Under the pieces are notes generated by a model. It had not been told where the DNA came from and made no database searches. It was given only the letters and a program-made list of their open reading frames with translations. The translations under genes and the position numbers were made by a program. Below, piece after piece: positions 25,901 to 40,900 of a stretch of DNA of 64,000 bases. Within the stretch, counting starts at the first letter, position 1. Each line of letters starts with the position of its first letter. The DNA comes from Escarpia spicata (taxonomy: Eukaryota > Annelida > Polychaeta > Sabellida > Siboglinidae). The DNA lies in the NCBI GenBank assembly GCA_963995525.1, contig OZ023207.1:33304681-33368680 (forward strand), in the 5' to 3' direction.

Positions 25901-28900
25901 AGTCACGAGCGCGTGCACCAGGGTTTTGCATGCATCATCAGTGATGCTTCGTCGAATGTGTTCAATGTTGCGAATCTGATTGTAGCACGACTTTGCTATC
26001 TGTGCATCCTGTGCTTCCATAGTTAGAACTCTGTCAAGTATGACTCCAAGTTTGCGTACGGATGACTTCGGCGCAACCCGATGTTCGCCAATTGTCACGG
26101 AAATATCGGAGGGCAAATCGTTTCGTTGTTTTGAGGTGAGGAAGACGACTGCCTCTGACTTCTGGGTGTGTATCTTAACTAATTTTGTTCAAGCCAATCG
26201 ATCACCTCCGCTACACATTGTTCAATGTTCGTTTTTGCTGCAGTGAGTGGTTTCTCGTGCTCAACTGTCATATAAATGTCCGTGTCATCCGCATAACAAT
26301 GATACTGCATGCCGTGACGTGCAACGATGTCGCTCTTAGGTCTTGTGTATAAGCAGCATAATATTGACCCAAGCACAGACACGTGTGGGGCGCTACATTT
26401 AAAAACACAACCAGTCGACGTTGTGCTTTCCACGGCGACTTTCTGATAACGTTCAGTGATATACGAATGCAAATGCCGAGACTGTGATGCCGAACGAATG
26501 TTCCCTTGAATCATCAAGAAATCAATTGTGATTAATTGCTTCAATGCGCTGAACAAATCTAACATCACGAGAACAGTCTTGCACTTTCTATCCAGCGCCG
26601 CGGCGATGTCATTCTTGACTCACAGGAGCGCCGTCTCCGTCGAGTGGCCATGGCGGTAAGCTCATTGAAAAGGATCACGCAATGGGTGATTGTTCAGATC
26701 TCAGTACGGTGTTGATTTAATTAACATTACAGCATCAACCTTTTATTAGCTCATATCATGTGTACAGCGGTGGACTCAACATATTACCTAGAATATTCAA
26801 CATTGGCCCGAATGCTGAATATAGGGTTGCCTGAACATATAGTTTGCCAACTGTGACACCTTGCCATTTATACTGACATATAAATTACACGTACCCGGAA
26901 ACAAGCCATGCACAGACGGTTCAGTTGACGATGAAAATAATTCTGTCGATGGTGGCTTTTCTTCAGACGTTGTCTCTCCTCCGGTCGATGCTGTTGTAGT
27001 TATTGATGAAGCAGTTGTAACTGTTGCAGTAGTTGTTGCCGTACTTGTTGTGGTTGCCGTCGTTTTTGGTGATGTTGTCGTTCGTTTTGTGGTGGTTGTT
27101 ATTGCCGGTGTACTTGTTGATGCTGCTTTGATGGCAAGTTTAAACGGTTGTTTTATTAGCACATACATTTATAGTCAATGAATAAAAAGTGTTTCTCATT
27201 TAGATGTTATTTTCACATTCGAACCATGTCATACACGCTATGCGACACACATCTTCTTTCATTCTAGTTTGCATAGCAACCCTATGTAAAACTTTGCAAA
27301 GTCGTCTGTAAGAATTTCATTTGGCGACAATACGTTTTAATGATAAGTCAACAAAGCAAGTGCAACTGTTCCCACACAGCAGTATAAACTGCTATATTTA
27401 AAAAGCAATGCTCTATTAAAAAATATTACCAAAGACATATAATAAATCAATTGAAAATATATTTCAGAGACATACACTTTATGCCAATCGCCATAGTTAC
27501 GGAATTTGTTCAAACCTTGTTCACAGTGAAAACCACCAAATCCAGAACTGCCGCAATCACACGTGTAACCGTTAAGTTTATCTACACATGTACCACCATT
27601 TTCGCATGGATTGCTTCTGCATTCTTTGATTTCTGCAATAGGAAACACAAATTTGATTCATGAAAGAAAGAAATGTACTAATATATAATGCAATCGGATT
27701 AGGCAGAAAAACATGGTCGTTGAGTAGAGAAGGGCATCATATAGGCAAATACTCATATCGCTAATACACGTTTTCCAGTTTCGTACTTCAACGCGTGTTT
27801 TTAATCTTTAATATATATTTACAATCAACAATGAAAATATCCTATTGCATGTTGACAACAAAAAGAAACCGCACCTGAAGAACACTGCGGATCTGTGTAG
27901 CCAAGCGCACACAAACAGGTGTACGAGTCGACTGCATCCTCGCATGTCCCACCGTTCAGGCAAGGCTTGCTTTGGCATTCATCAACATCTACACATCGAC
28001 GAAAGGAGCAATGCATCAAAGAATATATTATCATCAATGAATTGGCAAGTATTTTATTGCTATAGCTTAAATTAATCTTATACATTTCATTCAATCAATC
28101 AATCTGTCGACCAGACCGTAAATAGGAAGTTTATTTCCACAACCAAATAGTATAATATTTCTAAATACAGCACAATTTATTGGAAGTACAAAAATACATA
28201 ATTAATCAATAGTGTGATGGAAAGAGGAAGAGCAACATAATCACATTAATGAATTGTTCATATCCATTGATGCTGGGCTTAAGATATACACTTACCAAAA
28301 TTGCAATCATTTCCTTTGTAACCCGCAGGGCACAGACACCTGTAGATAGAGCCGTCATTATCGCCTAAACATGTTCCGCCGTTTTCGCAACGTTTCGTTT
28401 TGCACAAACCTACATCTGAAACAAAAAAGACAGGACACAATAATTATATGAAGACGATCTAGCGCAGGTATGTATCGTGTACAGCAAATATACTACTCCT
28501 GTTTTGAGTTAAGTTTATCAGGCGTGTGTCTAATTAAACATACACATAGTATTACACGAGCTATATTACTTCTGCTGCAATTTAGCGAATCCAGGTGTGT
28601 GAAGAACAAATACATCAAGTCAAATCTCGATTTACGGTCGGCTGCATCTATCTAACAATATGCCGCACTAGGACAGTCGAAGTAATGTCCTAAAGAGTAA
28701 CATTTATCAAATTCATTCCTCTGATTCGAATAATAATAATTACTATACAGTTTATTTGCATAGCGCCCGAATCAACAACCAGATTGCTCTCAGATGCTTC
28801 ACATACAAGTGCACGTAACTATGTAGATTTGTATGATAGATAGGAACAAAAATAATTCTAAAATATATATCATACAATAATAACGAAAACATTCATTACA

Positions 28901-31900
28901 TAATTATTAGACCTTCATGTACAAACAATTATAATTGATATGATAAATATTAAACAATATAAAATAAATAAGTAAATTAAAATGTAATAAATTATTTTAA
29001 AATAATAATAATAATTACATAACATTTAGGTAAGTGCATTTGATAAAGTCCACGTGATCATATCACAGAAACGCTTCTCTAAAAAGGTGTGTTTTAAGAA
29101 CTGTTTTGAACTCTGGCTGTGTTTTTGCCATCCTGACACAGTCCGGCAGTCTGTTTCATAGACTTGCTGCAGACAGCAAAACGAGTGACCGTCTGCGAAG
29201 GCGGCACTGACAGTAGCGGCAAAGACACCGATCTCAGTTGCCGATTCGGTTGACGTCGGTTCAGTAACTGCGCGAGATGACTCGGTGCCAGGCCATGCAT
29301 CACAGAGTACGCACATACAAGCACACTATATGTCTGGCGCACACAGACAGGTAACCAATGCAAGTGCGGCAGCACTGGAGTTACGTGGTCGTACTTCCTC
29401 GTACCGCACACGAGGTGGGCTGCGCAGTTTTCACACTTTGTTTTACAAGCATCGTCTGCGGTAGGCCATAGAGTAATAAATTTGCATAATCGAGGCGTGA
29501 AGTCACGAGCGCGTGCACCAGGGTTTTGCATGCATCATCAGTGATGCTTCGTCGAATGTGTTCAATGTTGCGAATCTGATTGTAGCACGACTTTGCTATC
29601 TGTGCATCCTGTGCTTCCATAGTTAGAACTCTGTCAAGTATGACTCCAAGGTTGCGTACGGATGACTTCGGCGCAACCCGATGTTCACCAATTGTCACGG
29701 AAATATCGGAGGGCAAATCGTTTCGTTGTTTTGAGGTGAGGAAGACGACTGCCTCTGACTTCTGGGTGTGTATCTTAACTAATTTTGTTCAAGCCAATCG
29801 ATCAACTCCGCTACACATTGTTCAATGTTCGTTTTTGATGCAGTGAGTGGTTTCTCGTGCTCAACTGTCATATAAATTTCCGTGTCATCCGCATAACAAT
29901 GATACTGCATGCCGAGTCGTGCAACGATGTCGCTCTTAGGTCTTGTGTATAAGCAGCATAATATTGACCCAAGCACAGACACGTGTTGGGCGCTACATTT
30001 AAAAACACAACCAGTCGACGTTGTGCTTTCCACGGCGACTTTCTGATAACGTTCAGTGATATACGAATGCAAATGCCGAGACTGTGATGCCGAACGAATG
30101 TTCCCTTGAATCATCAAGAAATCAATTGTGATTAATTGCTTCAATGCGCTGAACAAATCTAACATCACGAGAACAGTCTTGCACTTTCTATCCAGCGCCG
30201 CGGCGATGTCATTCTTGACTCACAGGAGCGCCGTCTCCGTCGAGTGGCCATGGCGGTAAGCTCATTGAAAAGGATCACGCAATGGGTGATTGTTCAGATC
30301 TCAGTACGGTGTTGATTTAATTAACATTACAGCATCAACCTTTTATTAGCTCATATCATGTGTACAGCGGTGGACTCAACATATTACCTAGAATATTCAA
30401 CATTGGACCCAATGCTGAATATAGGGTTGCCTGAACATATAATTTGTCAACTGTGACACCCTGCCATTTGTACTGACATATAAATTACATGTACCCGGAA
30501 ACAAGCCATGCACAGACGGTTCAGTTGACGATGAAAATAATTCTGTCGATGGTGGCTTTTCTTCAGACGTTGTCTCTCCTCCGGTCGATGCTGATGTAGT
30601 TATTGATGAAGCAGTTGTAACTGTTGCAGTAGTTGTTGCCGTACTTGTTGTGGTTGCCGTCGTTTTTGGTGATGTTGTCGTTCGTTTTGTGGTGGTTGTT
30701 ATTGCCGGTGTACTTGTTGATGCTGCTTTGATGGCAAGTTTAAACGGTTGTTTTATTAGCACATACATTTATAGTCAATGAATAGAAAGTGTTTCTCATT
30801 TAGATGTTATTTTCACATTCGAACCATGTCATACACGCTATGCGACACACATCTTCTTTCATTCTAGTTTGCATAGCAACCCTATGTAAAACTTTGCAAA
30901 GTCGTCTGTAAGAATTTCATTTGGCGACAATACGTTTTAATGATAAGTCAACAAAGCAAGTGCAACTGTTCCCACACAGCAGTATAAACTGCTATATTTA
31001 AAAAGCAATGCTCTATTAAAAAATATTACCAAAGACATATAATAAATCAATTGAAAATATGTTTCAGAGACATACACTTTATGCCAATCGCCATAGTTAC
31101 GGAATTTGTTCAAACCTTGTTCACAGTGAAAACCACCAAATCCAGAACTGCCGCAATCACACGTGTAACCGTTAAGTTTATCTACACATGTACCACCATT
31201 TTCGCATGGATTGCTTCTGCATTCTTTGATTTCTGCAATAGGAAACACAAATTTGATTCATGAAAGAAAGAAATGTACTAATATATAATGCAATCGGATT
31301 AGGCAGAAAAACATGGTCGTTGAGTAGAGAAGGGCATCATATAGGCAAATACTCATATCGCTAATAAACGTTTTCCAGTTTCGTACTTCAACGCGTGTTT
31401 TTAATCTTTAACATATATTTACAATCAACAATGAAAATATCCTATTGCATGTTGACAACAAAAAGAAACCGCACCTGAAGAACACTGCGGATCTGTGTAG
31501 CCAAGCGCACACAAACAGGTGTACGAGTCGACTGCATCCTCGCATGTCCCACCGTTCAGGCAAGGCTTGCTTTGGCATTCACCAACATCTACACATCGAC
31601 GAAAGGACCAATGCATCAAAGAATCTATTATCATCAATGAATTGGCAAGTATTTTATTGCTATAGCTTAAATTAATCTTATACATTTCATTCAATCAATC
31701 AATCTGTCGACCAGACCGTAAATAGGAAGTTTATTTCCACAACCAAATAGTATAATATTTCTAAATACAGCACAATTTATTGGAAGTACAAAAATACATA
31801 ATTAATCAATAGTGTGATGGAAAGAGGAAGAGCAACATAATCACATTAATGAATTGTTCATATCCATTGATGCAGGGCTTAAGATATACACTTACCAAAA

Positions 31901-34900
31901 TTGCAATCATTTCCTTTGTAACCCGCATGGCACAGACACCTGTAGATAGAGCCGTCATTATCGCCTAAACATGTTCCGCCGTTTTCGCAACGTTTCGTTT
32001 TGCACAAACCTACATCTGAAACAAAAAAGACAGTACACAATAATTATATGAAGACGATCTAGCGCAGGTATGTATCGTGTACAGCAAATATACTACTCCT
32101 GTTTATCATACAATAATAACGAAAACATTCATTACATAATTATTAGACCTTCATGTACAAACAATTATAATTGATATGATAAATATTAAACAATATAAAA
32201 TAAATAAGTAAATTAAAATGTAATAAATTATTTTAAAATAATAATAATAATTACATAACATTTAGGTAAGTGCATTTGATAAAGTCCACGTGATCATATC
32301 ACAGAAACGCTTCTCTAAAAAGGTGTGTTTTAAGAACTGTTTTGAACTCTGGCTGTGTTTTTGCCATCCTGACACAGTCCGGCAGTCTGTTTCATAGACT
32401 TGCTGCAGACAGCAAAACGAGTGACCGTCTGCGAAGGCGGCACTGACAGTAGCGGCAAAGACACCGATCTCAGTTGCCGATTCGGTTGACGTCGGTTCAG
32501 TAACTGCGCGAGATGACTCGGTGCCAGGCCATGCATCACAGAGTACGCACATACAAGCACACTATATGTCTGGCGCACACAGACAGGTAACCAATGCAAG
32601 TGCGGCAGCACTGGAGTTACGTGGTCGTACTTCCTCGTACCGCACACGAGGTGGGCTGCGCAGTTTTCACACTTTGTTTTACAAGCATCGTCTGCGGTAG
32701 GCCATAGAGTAATACATTTGTATAATCGAGGCGTGAAGTCACGAGCGCGTGCACCAGGGTTTTGCATGCATCATCAGTGATGCTTCGTCGAATGTGTTCA
32801 ATGTTGCGAATCTGATTGTAGCACGACTTTGCTATCTGTGCATCCTGTGCTTCCATAGTTAGAACTCTGTCAAGTATGACTCCAAGTTTGCGTACGGATG
32901 ACTTCGGCGCAACCCGATGTTCGCCAATTGTCACGGAAATATCGGAGGGCAAATCGTTTCGTTGTTTTGAGGTGAGGAAGACGACTGCCTCTGACTTCTG
33001 GGTGTGTATCTTAACTAATTTTGTTCAAGCCAATCGATCACCTCCGCTACACATTGTTCAATGTTCGTTTTTGCTGCAGTGAGTGGTTTCTCGTGCTCAA
33101 CTGTCATATAAATGTCCGTGTCATCCGCATAACAATGATACTGCATGCCGTGACGTGCAACGATGTCGCTCTTAGGTCTTGTGTATAAGCAGCATAATAT
33201 TGACCCAAGCACAGACACGTGTGGGGCGCTACATTTAAAAACACAACCAGTCGACGTTGTGCTTTCCACGGCGACTTTCTGATAACGTTCAGTGATATAC
33301 GAATGCAAATGCCGAGACTGTGATGCCGAACGAATGTTCCCTTGAATCATCAAGAAATCAATTGTGATTAATTGCTTCAATGCGCTGAACAAATCTAACA
33401 TCACGAGAACAGTCTTGCACTTTCTATCCAGCGCCGCGGCGATGTCATTCTTGACTCACAGGAGCGCCGTCTCCGTCGAGTGGCCATGGCGGTAAGCTCA
33501 TTGAAAAGGATCACGCAATGGGTGATTGTTCAGATCTCAGTACGGTGTTGATTTAATTAACATTACAGCATCAACCTTTTATTAGCTCATATCATGTGTA
33601 CAGCGGTGGACTCAACATATTACCTAGAATATTCAACATTGGCCCGAATGCTGAATATAGGGTTGCCTGAACATATAATTTGCCAACTGTGACACCTTGC
33701 CATTTATACTGACATATAAATTACACGTACCCGGAAACAAGCCATGCACAGACGGTTCAGTTGACGATGAAAATAATTCTGTCGATGGTGGCTTTTCTTC
33801 AGACGTTGTCTCTCCTCCGGTCGATGCTGTTGTAGTTATTGATGAAGCAGTTGTAACTGTTGCAGTAGTTGTTGCCGTACTTGTTGTGGTTGCCGTCGTT
33901 TTTGGTGATGTTGTCGTTCGTTTTGTGGTGGTTGTTATTGCCGGTGTACTTGTTGATGCTGCTTTGATGGCAAGTTTAAACGGTTGTTTTATTAGCACAT
34001 ACATTTATAGTCAATGAATAAAAAGTGTTTCTCATTTAGATGTTATTTTCACATTCGAACCATGTCATACACGCTATGCGACACACATCTTCTTTCATTC
34101 TAGTTTGCATAGCAACCCTATGTAAAACTTTGCAAAGTCGTCTGTAAGAATTTCATTTGGCGACAATACGTTTTAATGATAAGTCAACAAAGCAAGTGCA
34201 ACTGTTCCCACACAGCAGTATAAACTGCTATATTTAAAAAGCAATGCTCTATTAAAAAATATTACCAAAGACATATAATAAATCAATTGAAAATATATTT
34301 CAGAGACATACACTTTATGCCAATCGCCATAGTTACGGAATTTGTTCAAACCTTGTTCACAGTGAAAACCACCAAATCCAGAACTGCCGCAATCACACGT
34401 GTAACCGTTAAGTTTATCTACACATGTACCACCATTTTCGCATGGATTGCTTCTGCATTCTTTGATTTCTGCAATAGGAAACACAAATTTGATTCATGAA
34501 AGAAAGAAATGTACTAATATATAATGCAATCGGATTAGGCAGAAAAACATGGTCGTTGAGTAGAGAAGGGCATCATATAGGCAAATACTCATATCGCTAA
34601 TACACGTTTTCCAGTTTCGTACTTCAACGCGTGTTTTTAATCTTTAATATATATTTACAATCAACAATGAAAATATCCTATTGCATGTTGACAACAAAAA
34701 GAAACCGCACCTGAAGAACACTGCGGATCTGTGTAGCCAAGCGCACACAAACAGGTGTACGAGTCGACTGCATCCTCGCATGTCCCACCGTTCAGGCAAG
34801 GCTTGCTTTGGCATTCATCAACATCTACACATCGACGAAAGGAGCAATGCATCAAAGAATATATTATCATCAATGAATTGGCAAGTATTTTATTGCTATA

Positions 34901-37900
34901 GCTTAAATTAATCTTATACATTTCATTCAATCAATCAATATGTCGACCAGACCGTAAATAGGAAGTTTATTTCCACAACCAAATAGTATAATATTTCTAA
35001 ATACAGCACAATTTATTGGAAGTACAAAAATACATAATTAATCAATAGTGTGATGGAAAGAGGAAGAGCAACATAATCACATTAATGAATTGTTCATATC
35101 CATTGATGCTGGGCTTAAGATATACACTTACCAAAATTGCAATCATTTCCTTTGTAACCCGCAGGGCACAGACACCTGTAGATAGAGCCGTCATTATCGC
35201 CTAAACATGTTCCGCCGTTTTCGCAACGTTTCGTTTTGCACAAACCTACATCTGAAACAAAAAAGACAGGACACAATAATTATATGAAGACGATCTAGCG
35301 CTTTTATGTATCGTGTACAGCAAATATACTACTCCTGTTTTGAGTTAAGTTTATCAGGCGTGTGTCTAATTAAACATACACATAGTATTACACGAGCTAT
35401 ATTACTTCTGCTGCAATTTAGCGAATTCATTTGTGTGAAGAACAAATACATCAAGTCAAATCTCGATTTACGGTCGGCTGCATCTATCTAACAATATGCC
35501 GCACTAGGACAGTCGAAGTAATGTCCGAAAGAGTAACATTTATCAAATTCATTCCTCTGATTCGAATAATAATAATTACTATACAGTTTATTTGCATAGC
35601 GCCCGAATCAACAACCAGATTGCTCTCAGATGCTTCACATACAAGTGCACGTAACTATGTAGATTTGTATGATAGATAGGAACAAAAATAATTCTAAAAT
35701 ATATATCATACAATAATAACGAAAACATTCATTACATAATTATTAGACCTTCATGTACAAACAATTATAATTGATATGATAAATATTAAACAATATAAAA
35801 TAAATAAGTAAATTAAAATGTAATAAATTATTTTAAAATAATAATAATAATTACATAACATTTAGGTAAATGCATTTGATAAAGTCCACGTGATCATATC
35901 ACAGAAACGCTTCTCTAAAAAGGTGTGTTTTAAGAACTGTTTTGAACTCTGGCTGTGTTTTTGCCATCCTGACACAGTCCGGCAGTCTGTTTCATAGACT
36001 TGCTGCAGACAGCAAAACGAGTGACCGTCTGCGAAGGCGGCACTGACAGTAGCGGCAAAGACACCGATCTCAGTTGCCGATTCGGTTGACGTCGGTTCAG
36101 TAACTGCGCGAGATGACTCGGTGCCACGTCATGCATCACAGAGTACGCACATACAAGCACACTATATGTCTGGCGCACACAGACAGGTAACCAATGCAAG
36201 TGCGGCAGCACTGGAGTTACGTGGTCGTACTTCCTCGTACCGCACACGAGGTGGGCTGCGCAGTTTTCACACTTTGTTTTACAAGCATCGTCTGCGGTAG
36301 GCCATAGAGTAATACATTTGCATAATCGAGGCGTGAAGTCACGAGCGCGTGCACCAGGGTTTTGCATGCATCATCAGTGATGCTTCGTCGAATGTGTTCA
36401 ATGTTGCGAATCTGATTGTAGCACGACTTTGCTATCTGTGCATCCTGTGCTTCCATAGTTAGAACTCTGTCAAGTATGACTCCAAGTTTGCGTACGGATG
36501 ACTTCGGCGCAACCCGATGTTCGCCAATTGTCACGGAAATATCGGAGGGCAAATCGTTTCGTTGTTTTGAGGTGAGGAAGACGACTGCCTCTGACTTCTG
36601 GGTGTGTATCTTAACTAATTTTGTTCAAGCCAATCGATCACCTCCGCTACACATTGTTCAATGTTCGTTTTTGCTGCAGTGAGTGGTTTCTCGTGCTCAA
36701 CTGTCATATAAATGTCCGTGTCATCCGCATAACAATGATACTGCATGCCGTGACGTGCAACGATGTCGCTCTTAGGTCTTGTGTATAAGCAGCATAATAT
36801 TGACCCAAGCACAGACACGTGTGGGGCGCTACATTTAAAAACACAACCAGTCGACGTTGTGCTTTCCACGGCGACTTTCTGATAACGTTCAGTGATATAC
36901 GAATGCAAATGCCGAGACTGTGATGCCGAACGAATGTTCCCTTGAATCATCAAGAAATCAATTGTGATTAATTGCTTCAATGCGCTGAACAAATCTAACA
37001 TCACGAGAACAGTCTTGCACTTTCTATCCAGCGCCGCGGCGATGTCATTCTTGACTCACAGGAGCGCCGTCTCCGTCGAGTGGCCATGGCGGTAAGCTCA
37101 TTGAAAAGGATCACGCAATGGGTGATTGTTCAGATCTCAGTACGGTGTTGATTTAATTAACATTACAGCATCAACCTTTTATTAGCTCATATCATGTGTA
37201 CAGCGGTGGACTCAACATATTACCTAGAATATTCAACATTGGCCCGAATGCTGAATATAGGGTTGCCTGAACATATAATTTGCCAACTGTGACACCTTGC
37301 CATTTATACTGACATATAAATTACACGTACCCGGAAACAAGCCATGCACAGACGGTTCAGTTGACGATGAAAATAATTCTGTCGATGGTGGCTTTTCTTC
37401 AGACGTTGTCTCTCCTCCGGTCGATGCTGTTGTAGTTATTGATGAAGCAGTTGTAACTGTTGCAGTAGTTGTTGCCGTACTTGTTGTGGTTGCCGTCGTT
37501 TTTGGTGATGTTGTCGTTCGTTTTGTGGTGGTTGTTATTGCCGGTGTACTTGTTGATGCTGCTTTGATGGCAAGTTTAAACGGTTGTTTTGTTAGCACAT
37601 ACATTTATAGTCAATGAATAAAAAGTGTTTCTCATTTAGATGTTATTTTCACATTCGAACCATGTCATACACGCTATGCGACACACATCTTCTTTCATTC
37701 TAGTTTGCATAGCAACCCTATGTAAAACTTTGCAAAGTCGTCTGTAAGAATTTCATTTGGCGACAATACGTTTTAATGATAAGTCAACAAAGCAAGTGCA
37801 ACTGTTCCCACACAGCAGTATAAACTGCTATATTTAAAAAGCAATGCTCTATTAAAAAATATTACCAAAGACATATAATAAATCAATTGAAAATATATTT

Positions 37901-40900
37901 CAGAGACATACACTTTATGCCAATCGCCATAGTTACGGAATTTGTTCAAACCTTGTTCACAGTGAAAACCACCAAATCCAGAACTGCCGCAATCACACGT
38001 GTAACCGTTAAGTTTATCTACACATGTACCACCATTTTCGCATGGATTGCTTCTGCATTCTTTGATTTCTGCAATAGGAAACACAAATTTGATTCATGAA
38101 AGAAAGAAATGTACTAATATATAATGCAATCGGATTAGGCAGAAAAACATGGTCGTTGAGTAGAGAAGGGCATCATATAGGCAAATACTCATATCGCTAA
38201 TACACGTTTTCCAGTTTCGTACTTCAGCGCGTGTTTTTAATCTTTAATATATATTTACAATCAACAATGAAAATATCCTATTGCATGTTGACAACAAAAA
38301 GAAACCGCACCTGAAGAACACTGCGGATCTGTGTAGCCAAGCGCACACAAACAGGTGTACGAGTCGACTGCATCCTCGCATGTCCCACCGTTCAGGCAAG
38401 GCTTGCTTTGGCATTCATCAACATCTACACATCGACGAAAGGAGCAATGCATCAAAGAATATATTATCATCAATGAATTGGCAAGTATTTTATTGCTATA
38501 GCTTAAATTAATCTTATACATTTCATTCAATCAATCAATCTGTCGACCAGACCGTAAATAGGAAGTTTATTTCCACAACCAAATAGTTTAATATTTCTAA
38601 ATACAGCACAATTTATTGGAAGTACAAAAATACATAATTAATCAATAGTGTGATGGAAAGAGGAAGAGCAACATAATCACATTAATGAATTGTTCATATC
38701 CATTGATGCTGGGCTTAAGATATACACTTACCAAAATTGCAATCATTTCCTTTGTAACCCGCAGGGCACAGACACCTGTAGATAGAGCCGTCATTATCGC
38801 CTAAACATGTTCCGCCGTTTTCGCAACGTTTCGTTTTGCACAAACCTACATCTGAAACAAAAAAGACAGGACACAATAATTATATGAAGACGATCTAGCG
38901 CTTTTATGTATCGTGTACAGCAAATATACTACTCCTGTTTTGAGTTAAGTTTATCAGGCGTGTGTCTAATTAAACATACACATAGTATTACACGAGCTAT
39001 ATTACTTCTGCTGCAATTTAGCGAATTCATTTGTGTGAAGAACAAATACATCAAGTCAAATCTCGATTTACGGTCGGCTGCATCTATCTAACAATATGCC
39101 GCACTAGGACAGTCGAAGTAATGTCCGAAAGAGTAACATTTATCAAATTCATTCCTCTGATTCGAATAATAATAATTACTATACAGTTTATTTGCATAGC
39201 GCCCGAATCAACAACCAGATTGCTCTCAGATGCTTCACATACAAGTGCACGTAACTATGTAGATTTGTATGATAGATAGGAACAAAAATAATTCTAAAAT
39301 ATATATCATACAATAATAACGAAAACATTCATTACATAATTATTATACCTTCATGTACAAACAATTATAATTGATATGATAAATATTAAACAATATAAAA
39401 TAAATAAGTAAATTAAAATGTAATAAATTATCTTAAAATAATAATAATAATTACATAACATTTAGGTAAGTGCATTTGATAAAGTCCACGTGATCATATC
39501 ACAGAAACGCTTCTCTAAAAAGGTGTGTTTTAAGAACTGTTTTGAACTCTGGCTGTGTTTTTGCCATCCTGACACAGTCCGGCAGTCTGTTTCATAGACT
39601 TGCTGCAGACAGCAAAACGAGTGACCGTCTGCGAAGGCGGCACTGACAGTAGCGGCAAAGACACCGATCTCAGTTGCCGATTCGGTTGACGTCGGTTCAG
39701 TAACTGCGCGAGATGACTCGGTGCCACGTCATGCATCACAGAGTACGCACATACAAGCACACTATATGTCTGGCGCACACAGACAGGTAACCAATGCAAG
39801 TGCGGCAGCACTGGAGTTACGTGGTCGTACTTCCTCGTACCGCACACGAGGTGGGCTGCGCAGTTTTCACACTTTGTTTTACAAGCATCGTCTGCGGTAG
39901 GCCATAGAGTAATACATTTGCATAATCGAGGCGTGAAGTCACGAGCGCGTGCACCAGGGTTTTGCATGCATCATCAGTGATGCTTCGTCGAATGTGTTCA
40001 ATGTTGCGAATCTGATTGTAGCACGACTTTGCTATCTGTGCATCCTGTGCTTCCATAGTTAGAACTCTGTCAAGTATGACTCCAAGTTTGCGTACGGATG
40101 ACTTCGGCGCAACCCGATGTTCGCCAATTGTCACGGAAATATCGGAAGGCAAATCGTTTCGTTGTTTTGAGGTGAGGAAGACGACTGCCTCTGACTTCTG
40201 GGTGTGTATCTTAACTAATTTTGTTCAAGCCAATCGATCACCTCCGCTACACATTGTTCAATGTTCGTTTTTGCTGCAGTGAGTGGTTTCTCGTGCTCAA
40301 CTGTCATATAAATGTCCGTGTCATCCGCATAACAATGATACTGCATGCCGTGACGTGCAACGATGTCGCTCTTAGGTCTTGTGTATAAGCAGCATAATAT
40401 TGACCCAAGCACAGACACGTGTGGGGCGCTACATTTAAAAACACAACCAGTCGACGTTGTGCTTTCCACGGCGACTTTCTGATAACGTTCAGTGATATAC
40501 GAATGCAAATGCCGAGACTGTGATGCCGAACGAATGTTCCCTTGAATCATCAAGAAATCAATTGTGATTAATTGCTTCAATGCGCTGAACAAATCTAACA
40601 TCACGAGAACAGTCTTGCACTTTCTATCCAGCGCCGCGGCGATGTCATTCTTGACTCACAGGAGCGCCGTCTCCGTCGAGTGGCCATGGCGGTAAGCTCA
40701 TTGAAAAGGATCACGCAATGGGTGATTGTTCAGATCTCAGTACGGTGTTGATTTAATTAACATTACAGCATCAACCTTTTATTAGCTCATATCATGTGTA
40801 CAGCGGTGGACTCAACATATTACCTAGAATATTCAACATTGGCCCGAATGCTGAATATAGGGTTGCCTGAACATATAATTTGCCAACTGTGACACCTTGC

